In this document: positions 43,562 to 53,291 of the stretch, one piece after another
Layout of the letters: the number at the start of each line of letters is the position of its first letter
Numbering within the stretch: the stretch's first letter is position 1
Source: Zymoseptoria tritici IPO323
Lineage: Eukaryota > Ascomycota > Dothideomycetes > Mycosphaerellales > Mycosphaerellaceae
Length of the DNA: 64,000 nucleotides
Direction of reading: 5' to 3'
NCBI RefSeq assembly: GCF_000219625.1
Contig: NC_018215.1
Location: 2,108,001 to 2,172,000 of the forward strand
Made by a program: the position numbers and the translations under genes
The notes under the pieces: generated by a model
Told to the model about the DNA's origin: nothing
Database searches by the model: none
Seen by the model: only the letters and a program-made list of their open reading frames with translations

Positions 43562-45232
43562 TCAACCCATCACTCCACCAACGATATACGCTCCAATCGC
43601 CGGCGTCGCAGAGACAGCAATCACAGTCGTCACTTTCGTGCACACTGAACATGGTCTTGGCAAACACACTCCTGTCGTCGACGCAGTCGGGTTGAAGTAC
43701 GAGCTGAGACTCATCGAGACCGGTCCTGCCGTTGCATTCGTGGTGCTTTGCGTTGTGATGGCAGGAATCGGGGTGACAATCACCACGGATGCCGACGAAG
43801 GCGAGGCACTCGGCGTGACAGGTGTGGGCAAATCGAGTATCACCGATCTTGATCCGGTCTCTGTGCCGGTCAGGCCGCTGCTCGGACTTGTTCCGGGAAA
43901 GGGCACGACAACCATCACTGAGGATTCTTCAGTCGCTGTCGTCGATGCTCCCGGCACTGGAGACACAACCACTGTCTCGCCTCCCGTTGGCGACTCGATC
44001 GGCGTGACGACCACAGTCTCATACTCTGACGGCGATTGCACTGGTGTAAAGATGACCGTCGGCGCACCGTTGGCTGTTGTCGTCGTTGGCGGAGCTTGTG
44101 CCGCCGATGTCGTCGACGATCCACTGACCAATACTGCCTCTCCTCTCACACCACCCACAGTACCTCTGCTCGCCGGCGTGAGATAAAGTACAGCGGGCTC
44201 ATTCGGAGCTGACATCAATTCGCAAGTCCCTGCTCCCGCGCCACCCTGATCGTCCTGCCCGGTGAAGGTAAAGCCACCGCATCCAGAGTCATAGTCGCAA
44301 AGAGCGAAGCAGTCGACGTAGCCGTTTGAAACAGTGGATGTGTCGTACGTGGCGCCGCCAGCGCATCGTGAAGCGCAGGACAGAGTGTATTCAAGGCCGG
44401 TGAGTGTGGACTGCGATGCGGTCGGTGTGTCGAAAGTACAGGCGCCAGGAGGAGGGCTGTAAGCTGGAGGAGCAGGAGCGGGTTCGCTGTATGCTGGTGG
44501 TGCTGCTGCGCTGCTGGAGGTCGAAAGAGCAGGATCGCTATATGCTGGCGGTGCTACTGCGCTGCTGGAGGTCGAAAGAGCAGGATCACTATATGCTGGC
44601 GGTGCTACTGCGCTGCTGGACGTCGATGGAGCCGAGTAGGCAGGAGGAGCGCCAGCGCTGGAAGACAGCGAAGTCGTCGTCGTCGTCGTCGCAGGCACAG
44701 CGTAGACCGGCGCAGATTCCGTAATCACACTCGTCGCCGACGTTGTCGAAGAGGCCTCGACGACAACCTTCACACCGACAACTAAGTTCCCAAGCAACAG
44801 CGCTCCTCCATCTTCCTCTCCAGATCCCAACGAACAGATGCTCTCTGCTTCATCGTACACAGCAGCGCCACACTCGTCGCCATAAGTCGTACACAGTATC
44901 AAGCAGCCGTCAAGGGTGGCGATGCCAGTGGTGTTGCTCAGGTTGGCGAACCAGCTGGCTGGGCAGCGGATGGTGTAGTCTTGTCCGGCTCCATTGGTGT
45001 ACGGCGTGTTATCGGCTTGTGGACATACTGGCGCCGTGTAGGTTGCTGGATCGCTGGCGGTGCTGGTAGAGAAGAGGGACTCGGTGGTGGTGGGAAAGAT
45101 GCTGATGGGTGCGGTTGTGAAGGTTGGGTTATAATCGGGAACGGGTTCGCCAACGCCTTGAGCGTACACGAGGGCGTTGAGGACTAAGGCCGATGCCGCC
45201 AAAATATGGCGATTCTGGGAGAGGAACGCCAT
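43562..45232 (-). CDS. Secreted Ser/Thr-rich cell-surface protein with two PAN-like domains
   Basis: Single exon, 556 aa. The signal peptide is near residues 9-24 (LAASALVLNALVYAQG). Two cysteine-rich PAN/apple-like modules follow: residues 69-155 (YTIRCPASW...GCLILCTTYGDECGAAVYD) and 264-360 (CTFDTP...GYVDCFALCDYDSGCGGFTF). They are separated by a proline-rich repeat region (193-262). A long Ser/Thr/Val-rich stalk (about 375-520) suits heavy O-glycosylation, then CLPRPCSVCTKVTTV. The last residues (IGAYIVGGVMG) are only weakly hydrophobic, so a GPI signal is uncertain. Probably a cell-wall or secreted adhesin-like protein; binding partner unknown. Confidence 0.7.
   Translation of the reverse strand: MAFLSQNRHILAASALVLNALVYAQGVGEPVPDYNPTFTTAPISIFPTTTESLFSTSTASDPATYTAPVCPQADNTPYTNGAGQDYTIRCPASWFANLSNTTGIATLDGCLILCTTYGDECGAAVYDEAESICSLGSGEEDGGALLLGNLVVGVKVVVEASSTTSATSVITESAPVYAVPATTTTTTSLSSSAGAPPAYSAPSTSSSAVAPPAYSDPALSTSSSAVAPPAYSDPALSTSSSAAAPPAYSEPAPAPPAYSPPPGACTFDTPTASQSTLTGLEYTLSCASRCAGGATYDTSTVSNGYVDCFALCDYDSGCGGFTFTGQDDQGGAGAGTCELMSAPNEPAVLYLTPASRGTVGGVRGEAVLVSGSSTTSAAQAPPTTTTANGAPTVIFTPVQSPSEYETVVVTPIESPTGGETVVVSPVPGASTTATEESSVMVVVPFPGTSPSSGLTGTETGSRSVILDLPTPVTPSASPSSASVVIVTPIPAITTQSTTNATAGPVSMSLSSYFNPTASTTGVCLPRPCSVCTKVTTVIAVSATPAIGAYIVGGVMG
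44447..44656 (-). repeat. In-frame PPAYS repeats
   Basis: Five PPAYS motifs at residues 196, 211, 228, 245 and 255 of the secreted protein; the central ones sit in 17-residue near-identical units (51 bp) of the type STSSSAVAPPAYSDPAL, probably length-variable between strains. Confidence 0.9.
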
Positions 45233-45695
45233 GATTGTCTAGATAGACTTGTCGCAGTATCGCGCGTGAGGCGTTTTGAGCAAGCAATATCAATATGGAG
45301 TTGGAGGACGTGTGAGCCAGCCTCGAAGTCGTGCTTTGACATTCCACAGCCTTGGGTTGTGGAATGCAAATGCCAAATCGAGAGATTGAGGATTGCAAAG
45401 TTTCAATGTGGTGAGTGCAGTGCTCAATCTGACCTTCTACCATATTTAGCTTTTGACGGTGGTCGAGTGCGACATACTGAGCCATAACGAGGACTGAAAC
45501 CCCGAGGAATCGATGGCTCAGCTCTGCGAAGTTCTTCCTGAATGTCTTGAAGTAGCAGTTCCATCCATTGTAAACATCGTTTCTTGTCGTGGGTGGGATC
45601 GTTTGCATCTTTTGCAAGACTTCACCTCGAAGTAAAGCAACGGTATCCATACCCTTCGTCATTTCTTCTGGCGCAGACGTCGTCGAAACTCCACC
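45233..45695. other. Spacer between two minus-strand genes
   Basis: 5' flank of the secreted protein gene and 3' flank of the TRIP4-like gene. ORF at 45129-45662 (minus) shows no domain. Nothing firm. Confidence 0.5.
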
Positions 45696-47402
45696 TCAAG
45701 CAGGCTCATCACCCGCCGTACTCTCCATCGACGTGTTTCCACCATAAACCCCACCGTCCAAAATCCATTGCTCATTATCGTCCTCATCCATCTGCACTCT
45801 CCTCCAAGTCGTGCTCCTCTCCTCCCTCTCCTTCCTGCCCTTCCCATCGCCACCACCTTCCCTCGCCATCGGCCGAATGAGTCCAGCTGCCAGAGGATTA
45901 TTACTGAACGCTCCACCACTATTCCCATCTCCACCTTCCGGAACCATCTGCTTGTACCCCTCTCCATCATCCTCACCCTCACCTTCGACCTCAAAGTCCG
46001 GCCTCTCCACCTCTTTCATCCTCTTCACCACCCTCCCTCCCACGAGATCAATACTCGCCACAACCTGTCTCTTTTCCCACTCCGGCTTGGCATTCCACTC
46101 CATTTCTCTCATCACCTTCTGCTGACGCTTCAATTGCTTCGCTCGCTCGACCGGTGAAGCCCACATATTCGTGCCACTTGTAGGAACATCAAAGTCCGCC
46201 GCTTCATCGTGAATTTGCGTTCTCCTTGCATTATTCGCTTGGAAATTTAGCAATCTATCGCGGTGAGCTTTCGCTTTGTTCGTCGCTTCGTCGTCGTCTG
46301 AAGTCATCGGAGACGGGGCAGTACTCGATAGTGGCGAAGGTCGATTTGAAGAAGACGCCTGCGCGAGGAAGTCTCGACCTGTAAAAGCGCGAGGTTTACC
46401 TTGCGCAACATCCGCTCGACGATGCGAGGCGTTGTTCAATTTCATTTTCTCGTCGCCACGTTCTTCCTTTAGCACTTTCAGCACTTTGTGCACCTCGTCG
46501 GTAGAGAGCAGCGCAGCGCCGCAGAAGGTACAGGGCCCAAGACCTTCTTTGACGCAGATGACTTTGCCGCAATCGAGGCAGTTGGGCGCCATGTCGAGGA
46601 GAGGATGGCGAGTGGCCATGCAGTTGCATTTCCGCTTGTCGTTGTCGGCGGGAGTGGAGGTGGATAACGTCGGATTGGTCTGAAGTTCTAGACTGCGAAT
46701 CGCGGAGTCTAGGTCTGATAATGCTGTGCTTGCGCCGTGCATGGCCATTCCACCAGAGATGTTCACTTTCGTCTTGGGCGCTGGTGAAGCATTTCTTGAC
46801 GATTGCGTGGAGGGATTCTTCTTTTTCGGAGCCAGTCCATCCGAGATCAACGGTCCGGAAGCTGAAGGAGGTGGCTTTGAAGTAATCGGCTTCGTGGTGA
46901 GAGACGCATCGTCGGTGATCAGTGGCATTTGTGTCGCATCTGGTCGGCGTTGCCGTAGTGCGAGGTTATCCGCCACTTGGTCCTTGTGGCTCTGCTGGCG
47001 TGAAGTCGCCGCGGGCATGTACGAGTCCTCCGCAGGTCTCTGATATGCGCCCGTGACGTTTCCACTCCCTTCCACTCTCCTCGCGGGCAATGCATGAATA
47101 TTAGGTTTCTTCTTCGGCTGTCTCGGTTTGCGTGCTGGTGCTTCTGACGATGACGCCGCCGCATTCCCACCATTCGATGCGAGACTCGTCGTCGACGCCG
47201 GTACATTTCCTCGCCGTAGATTGAAGCTCGAAATGAATTCCAGACTTTTCGCATCGTCGCCGAGGAGGTTCTTTAAATGTTCTGCCGCAGCCTCTTTGGG
47301 TAATGTTTCGGCGTAGGCGATGACTTGCTTCAGCGACTCATCGTCCAGTGGCAGAATTTGCTGAAGGCGTGGAAGTGCCCATGCTATCAGTGGTGTCGCC
47401 AT
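45696..47402 (-). CDS. TRIP4/Rqt4-like C2HC5 zinc-finger protein
   Basis: Single exon, 568 aa. An N-terminal helical region (WALPRLQQILPLDDESLKQV and YAETLPKEAAAEHLKNLLG, residues 8-50) resembles the CUE-like/ASC-1 N-terminus. Residues 259-294 form the C2HC5 zinc finger: CNC..RHPLLDMAPNCLDCGKVIC..GPCTFCG. Downstream helices (RDRLLNFQANNARRTQIHDEA, WASPVERAKQLKRQQKVMREM) match TRIP4. The family is the activating signal cointegrator 1 subunit; in yeast (Rqt4) it is part of the RQT complex that splits collided ribosomes with Slh1. The tail is Gly/Glu rich and variable. Confidence 0.9.
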   Translation of the reverse strand: MATPLIAWALPRLQQILPLDDESLKQVIAYAETLPKEAAAEHLKNLLGDDAKSLEFISSFNLRRGNVPASTTSLASNGGNAAASSSEAPARKPRQPKKKPNIHALPARRVEGSGNVTGAYQRPAEDSYMPAATSRQQSHKDQVADNLALRQRRPDATQMPLITDDASLTTKPITSKPPPSASGPLISDGLAPKKKNPSTQSSRNASPAPKTKVNISGGMAMHGASTALSDLDSAIRSLELQTNPTLSTSTPADNDKRKCNCMATRHPLLDMAPNCLDCGKVICVKEGLGPCTFCGAALLSTDEVHKVLKVLKEERGDEKMKLNNASHRRADVAQGKPRAFTGRDFLAQASSSNRPSPLSSTAPSPMTSDDDEATNKAKAHRDRLLNFQANNARRTQIHDEAADFDVPTSGTNMWASPVERAKQLKRQQKVMREMEWNAKPEWEKRQVVASIDLVGGRVVKRMKEVERPDFEVEGEGEDDGEGYKQMVPEGGDGNSGGAFSNNPLAAGLIRPMAREGGGDGKGRKEREERSTTWRRVQMDEDDNEQWILDGGVYGGNTSMESTAGDEPA

Positions 47403-48118
47403 CGTGTTGAGGTGCTGATATTTGCCTCCTCAAGAGACCGAGATGCAATGTTGTCCGGTAGATCGACCGCAGGCTCACAGAAGTGAGAGAGAGCTTTGCA
47501 TATACCCGTCATGGTGGCCCGTAACGCTTCGTCCCTCCCGTTCCTTTCTACGGCGGCTATCGCCACGGGCCGTTCACACACAACAGACCTTGAAGCGACT
47601 TCATTTCATCTTCTTCTTCATCACATCGAGCGAGCGCAAACGCACAAAACGGCAGGCACGGTGCTGCAAGAAGTGAAGTTGCGGCGTTGCGACATTGTAC
47701 ATCTCACTGAAGCATGGTATGCTGGCTAACACATTGGAAACCCGAGTTCCTTTGCCAGATGCGCTCCTCTTCCCTCAGCAGGAATATCTCTGCTCGCCTG
47801 CCTGTCCGATGCGCGAAGGACAGAACCATCTCATACTCTTCTCAAGCCATATTCGTGCGCTGCGAAAAACACGAAAACGAAATCAAACAGCCTCCCGATG
47901 CCTTGAAGCTATGATGCTCGACCCGCTCGCGCAGACCGCCGCAAAAAAGCCAACCATTAAAACAACACACAAAACATGCATCTGCGCGGAAACTCGAACA
48001 GAATCGTTGCCTCGCCGCACATGCACACACTCAACACGAGTGATCCGCACCATTCGAAATCCCTGGGTATCACACAACCGGGACGCCATTTCATAACCCA
48101 TCCGATAGAAAAAGCCGC
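47403..48118. other. Spacer between two minus-strand genes
   Basis: Upstream of the TRIP4-like gene and downstream of the Zn2Cys6 gene. No gene recognised. Confidence 0.5.
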
Positions 48119-49093
48119 CTAAGAAGACTCGTCTTTGCCGGTGATTAAATCGACCTGAACTCCGACATCGCGAACAGGATTGCGCACGAACTGAGGCTTG
48201 TCATCAGGACCTGCGTCTGGGGAACAAGTCAGCTTGGTTCTAAAAACGACATGCGTGCAGACGTGAGTTGAAAGCAAAATATGCACATACCTGGCAGACC
48301 ACTTGTGTCAGGGTAGCGGTATTGACCATCAGGACCCATTTGCGCAGGGTTGGGAGGCGGCAGAGTCGGAGTGTGCGGCTCGTCATTGCCGCGTTTGCGA
48401 CTGCCATCCGGATTCATCGGCGTACCTTGCTGCGGAGATTGACCGTACATCGGTTGTTGTTGTTGTTGTTGGTAACCTTGCGGAGGTGGAGCGTATTGGC
48501 CTGGTTGTCCTGGTTGTTGCTGTTGCGGAGGGTATCCTTCACGACCACCATGAGGAAGAGGTTGACCGTAGGCGCCGTACAGCTGTGTATTGGCGGGTGG
48601 GTTCTGACCGCGCCAGACGGTATGCGCAGGAACGAAAGCCTGAGTCTGAGCACTGACTGGAGTGAAGACACATTCCTGTGAGAAACGCTGACAATTGGTG
48701 CAGCGACCATCATCGGACTGATCGAAACCGGAGCAGCGAATCTGCGAGTGAGAACATTAGATGACGCGTTTTGTGGTTTGTTTGGATGGAAGAATGGCAT
48801 ACCTTGCGTCGGCGACAATACCGGCACGCGATTGCGGTTCTCTGACGCGGTGCAGGTTGTGTTGGAGGGTAGCCCATCTGCGGTGCTTGCTGATATGGCT
48901 GCGCGTACATTTGTCCGGGCGGAGGTAGCGAAGGCAGCGCGCGATATTGATCCGGATGATTCGGCTGAAGTGTCGCCATCACGGGACCTTGCTGAGGAGG
49001 ATGCGTGGGAGGTGGGCCGATCTGTTGTTGCGAGAGGTCATCGTCAGTTTGCACATTCGCGAGCGCGAGGGCCGGATCGATGGCGGCGCCCAT
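48119..49093 (-). CDS. Zn(II)2Cys6 transcription factor
   Basis: Three exons, 49093-48803, 48741-48291 and 48216-48119; 279 aa from ATG 49093 (context ACCATGG). The zinc cluster is split by the first intron: IACRYCRRRK-IRCSGFD..GRCTNCQRFSQEC, spacing C-x2-C-x6-C-x10-C-x2-C-x6-C. This is the Gal4-type binuclear cluster, binding CGG-type sites. Flanks are Gln/Pro-rich and the C-terminus is short (VDLITGKDESS), with no fungal_trans regulatory domain. An upstream Gln/Pro-rich exon at 49411-49641 may belong to this protein. Target genes cannot be predicted. Confidence 0.8.
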
Positions 49094-49410
49094 GGTATTT
49101 GATGGACGGGAGCGGGATGTGCGGGTATGAGCGGAAAGTGGCGGCGGCGGAAGTGAAGCTGGATGAGTTGAGGGCAGGGCAGGGTTGAGAATTCGAGGTG
49201 GAAAAGAAGCGACGCCAGATTGAATTGCGTAACGTAGAGCTGGTCACGACTCTTGGCACGCGCGCGCTCTCGATGATGAGCAGATGCAGAACGCGACGCC
49301 GCACGTTTCAAACAAGCAGAACATGGACAACAAATTTGGGTGAATGAACGCATGCATGGAGGATTGTGAATGAGCGTGATGACTCAGGGCGTGTGACTTG
49401 CTTGACTTAC

Positions 49411-49641
49411 TGGTTGTTGTTGTTGCGACGGAGGACGCTGCTGATATTGGCCATTTGGCGGCGGCTGCTGCTGCTGCTGTTGCTGCTGAGGTGGTTGTTG
49501 AGCCCATTGCTGCGGCGGCTGCTGTTGCGGCGGTTGATTTTGTTGCGGCTGTTGTGGTTGCTGCTGCTGATTGTTCGGTTGTTGATTCGCAGGCGATGGA
49601 TTCTGCGGCCACTGGCCGGGTTGCGTTGGAGATTGATACAT
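49411..49641 (-). CDS. Gln/Pro-rich possible first exon of the Zn2Cys6 gene
   Basis: 77 codons from ATG 49641 (context GACCATGT) to a strong GTAAGT donor: MYQSPTQPGQWPQNPSPAN then mostly Gln/Pro/Asn. Composition matches the next exon, so it is probably the true N-terminus. It ends in phase 0, whereas the two AG acceptors before ATG 49093 that keep its frame open need phase 1; an internal acceptor (CAACAG, before ATC GGC CCA) would fit phase 0. Otherwise it is an upstream ORF. Confidence 0.45.
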
Positions 49642-52600
49642 GGTCGCGACGATGAAGTCCCAGTCGGAGAAGTGGCCTTGTCGTGATCAAAAGTAGGCGC
49701 TATGTATCGACAATATGTATCGATCTGAATGCGTGCGAGTGGAGCGGACTTTTGAAGTGTCGCACAAGGTGCGGGCCGGACTGGCTTGCAGGAGCGTGCC
49801 GTGAGCGTTGGTCCTGACGAGCGGACGCACAAGCGGACCAGGGAGGCCTGAGCTGGTCGTGATGGTCGAAATCCTCGGGTGTGACCGACGCAGCAATCCA
49901 GTTCACTCGCGTTCGTTCGACGATGAGGTTGCCAAACGCAGTGTGAGCGTGGGGGTGGGAAGGGAGCGGGCGGATCAAGGCGGACGGCAGGAGAACAAAC
50001 GCACCACACCAAGCACGGTGCGGATGGCGGTGTTAATGATTCGCGCGGGCGGGAGAAGGATGCGCAGAAAGAAGAAGGAACCAGAGCCAGAGTACTGGGA
50101 TCGGGAGGGAAGAGGCGCAGGCGCAGGCGCACGGGCGACAGGTGGAAAAAACGGAACGTCGGCCGGACGTGTCGATCGGATTTTATTGGAAGGAGTCGAA
50201 CGACTTTCTCAGAACCACGCCACGATCTAGTTCAACAAGGGGTTTCTCGGTGCATGCGGAGATGGACGACGGAATCTGCAGAGACAAGCAAGGCAAGGCA
50301 GCACTTTGATTGGTGTCCTTGCGCTCAGTACGAAAATGCTCTCCATTCAGCTCGAAGCGGAACGTGAAAGAGGGCTCACGCGCGAGGAATAGGATGCGGT
50401 ACCGTGAAAGACGGCACGGGGCTAAGACCGGCAGTGATGTGCAGCGATCAAAGGATAAAAAATGATGACATATCGAATCTTCTCATCGTCTACACCTCAT
50501 GATCAAACTTTCTCTTGTGTATGCACAACGCGACGGTAACCTTTCATCTGTAGCCTTCGGCGTTCAGTGCGAACCCTTGTGAGGCACAACCTGGACGATG
50601 TGATATGGCCCTGGACGCATATTTGCCTTATTTGCCTCTGACTAGCTTGCGACAAGGTGTGTACTTTTGGCGACGGACCCGGCAGCATACAATAAGCGAG
50701 AAAAGACTTCAGCCCACTGCAAGAATCAGCGGAGGGCCCGTTGCATAGCCGGTCCGAAGGCTTGCAAGGCTCTCGTGTCTGGCGTATGCAACTACGTATG
50801 GATTTTGACTGGCTCAAGACATGGCTCAACAATCTCGACAAGGAGCATCGGCACCAGCAATCATATCACGCCATCTTTTCATCGTATACGACAGACTCTG
50901 ACCGGTACCAAGCCACGGCTATCATCATAAGATCGATGAACCCAGAAGGGTGGACACGCAAGCCCTAGCGCCTCGCCAACCTGCTGCCGAGGTCGCGCTT
51001 GACGGCTTTGGAATAGCCGCTGTTCCTCCAAAATCTTGGGACTGGGAAAGCCCTGCCAAAATCGGGAGCATTTGTGCAAACTCAAGCAGCCGGTCGCGGA
51101 CAGAAGGCCCATTGATACGCAGCCTGATTGGCCCAGCTCGAACACACTCGTTCTTACGCCAGTGCTGGCTGCAGCGGAATAATGCAAGCATCAATCCAAT
51201 CAACGCTGCGCGTCTGCTTGCGACGTGAACCCCACTTCGGGCTGTCCCAGCCCTCGTGGCAAGGGACGCCGTAGCGGCCGATGCAACAGTGACTCCATCC
51301 TTGCACGAGCGTGCAGGTGGAAGTGCTGTACACGTAAAATGGTATGCACCTTGGGCGGCTGTGGCATCTGTGTCTTCGGCTTACCTGTCCGCGTAGACCG
51401 ATGCGATGGTCTCAATCAGTCCACAAGAATCGAATCGACAAGTGAGGGAGATGTGCCGTTCATTGTTCACGCTGAAGGGATCCGTCGATGCCGTGTGTGA
51501 AGATTCAAGAAAAATCAAGCGCGTTTCTCGAGGCTAACCAATCATCGCCATTGCAAGAAAGTGAAACGAAAAGGGGAGGGAGCTCGAGCTTTCACTGGTC
51601 AAAATCGCACGAGCTAGTTCATGCAGCTAATGCTGCGGGTATGGGCGAACGCTGGCTGAACTTGGGTGCTGTGCCGCACGGAGCGCGAAGGCCCGCCGCA
51701 GCTGCTATCGGCCAGGTGACTTGCAACGTGCATGGTGAGATGAGCGATGATGGTGTGACGAAGTGCTGAGATGAACAAGGCTCGGGTACAAGGGCAAGGC
51801 CACTCCCGAACCTTGATTGCTGTGTATACTCGGTTCTCCAAAAGCATCTTCCTCTCCTGATGATGATCCGGTGAATATAACACGGGCTTGCAGGTCGATC
51901 AACCTCAAACATGAGCTTGTCCAGGATGGTCCGGGCAGTTTGATAAGACGTCCGTAGGCTCGCGCATCGTCATCGTGCGTCGGACTGTTTTCCGGATCGC
52001 GAGAGGTACGGTGCAACGGACAGTACCAAAATGCAGGCCAGGTCAGTCGAGCAGTTCCAAGGGTAGGCCACATCGAGGTGGCAGGTGAGTTTCTCATCGG
52101 CAGGCAAAGCGGCATGGCTAGTAGAAGCTGCAGGTTACTGCATGCATGCTCGGAGGGAGGTCTCAATCGCGATGGCGTGAGTTGCATCATCAACAATGCT
52201 GATCAAAAGGTGAGATAATCGATGTAGGAGGTGAAGTTGTGTTGCGAAATGAACCGTCAGTAAATGGCAAGAACGTGGTGAGGACCGGCACGCTCCTTCC
52301 GTTCACAAACTTCATACCGGTCTTCCTTTCTCCGCTGCACAAACTCTGTCGTCTTCTGCAATCTGCACCTCACCTGGCGAGGAAGCGGTCAAGGTCGCAT
52401 CCGGATGAACCAGCATACCACGGACAGTAGCCACAATGTGAGCTGCTAATTACGAGCCTGACCTCGTAATACAAGGGTCACCTAGGACAGAAATCTCGCA
52501 ACCCGACTACGCCTGTCGCAAATTCACGATCACCCCCACGATGTCGACAAAAATACAGATCGCAGGGACTCGCCGGGCGAAGGACGGGTCGGCCGGACGG

Positions 52601-53291
52601 CGGGCGTTGACGGCAGCGCTTATGCAAGTCCAACATGCATCTTGACTCTTTGACCTTGAGCGCATGTACAGGGCAGTACGTACCTCGTCCAAGTCCATCG
52701 ACGCACCGTACAAGCCAGCGACCTCGCCGCGACAACTTCGCCGAGCACCCGAACAAGGAGGGTATAACTGGTGACGACGCGATGTCGTGGCATGCATTCG
52801 CCAACCTTGCCAACCTCCATGTCGCGGATATTTCGTTCTCTCCGATCCTGGCATCCACCCTGGCTTGCACTATCGCTCTCGGACCGCTCGTTCCCTTCCT
52901 TGCAGCGGTGTGCCCGCTGTCGGAATCCCGCTTCCAGGGCGCTCCGCATGAGTGATCGGTCATGTGATTTCCCGTCGAGCTTGATGTGACACCACATTCG
53001 TAGAGGTGCATTGAGGTGTACGTGGTTCGAAGGTGAGATGCAGTATGCGCTGGCAAAGATACACATCGATGTGCTGGCTTGTCTTCTCGTAGAGGTTGTG
53101 GAAGTGTGGATGTGCATTGAGCGACTTCAGGTTACACAGGCTGAGAGGGCATGTGGACGCGATTTGGCGATTTGGCGACGAAGCGATATGACATAAGCTG
53201 CACAAAGCGACCAGGAACAAGAAGGGCAACGTCGACAGTGAAGCATACTGTAAACTGCTCCGGCGAGCCGCAACACCGTTGAATCTGTACC
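49642..53291. other. 3.65-kb region without recognised gene
   Basis: The longest gap in the window. ORFs up to about 240 codons exist on both strands but overlap each other and lack domains, signal peptides or plausible splice chains. No repeat, RNA gene or element recognised. Probably regulatory and UTR sequence of the Zn2Cys6 gene plus true spacer. Confidence 0.45.

Noticed and set aside
43638..44186. 182-codon plus-strand ORF
   Set aside because: Antisense shadow of the Ser/Thr/Val-rich secreted protein.
49366..49690. Leu-rich plus-strand and Ala/Thr-rich minus-strand ORFs
   Set aside because: Other-frame readings of the CAA/CAG-rich Gln/Pro exon.
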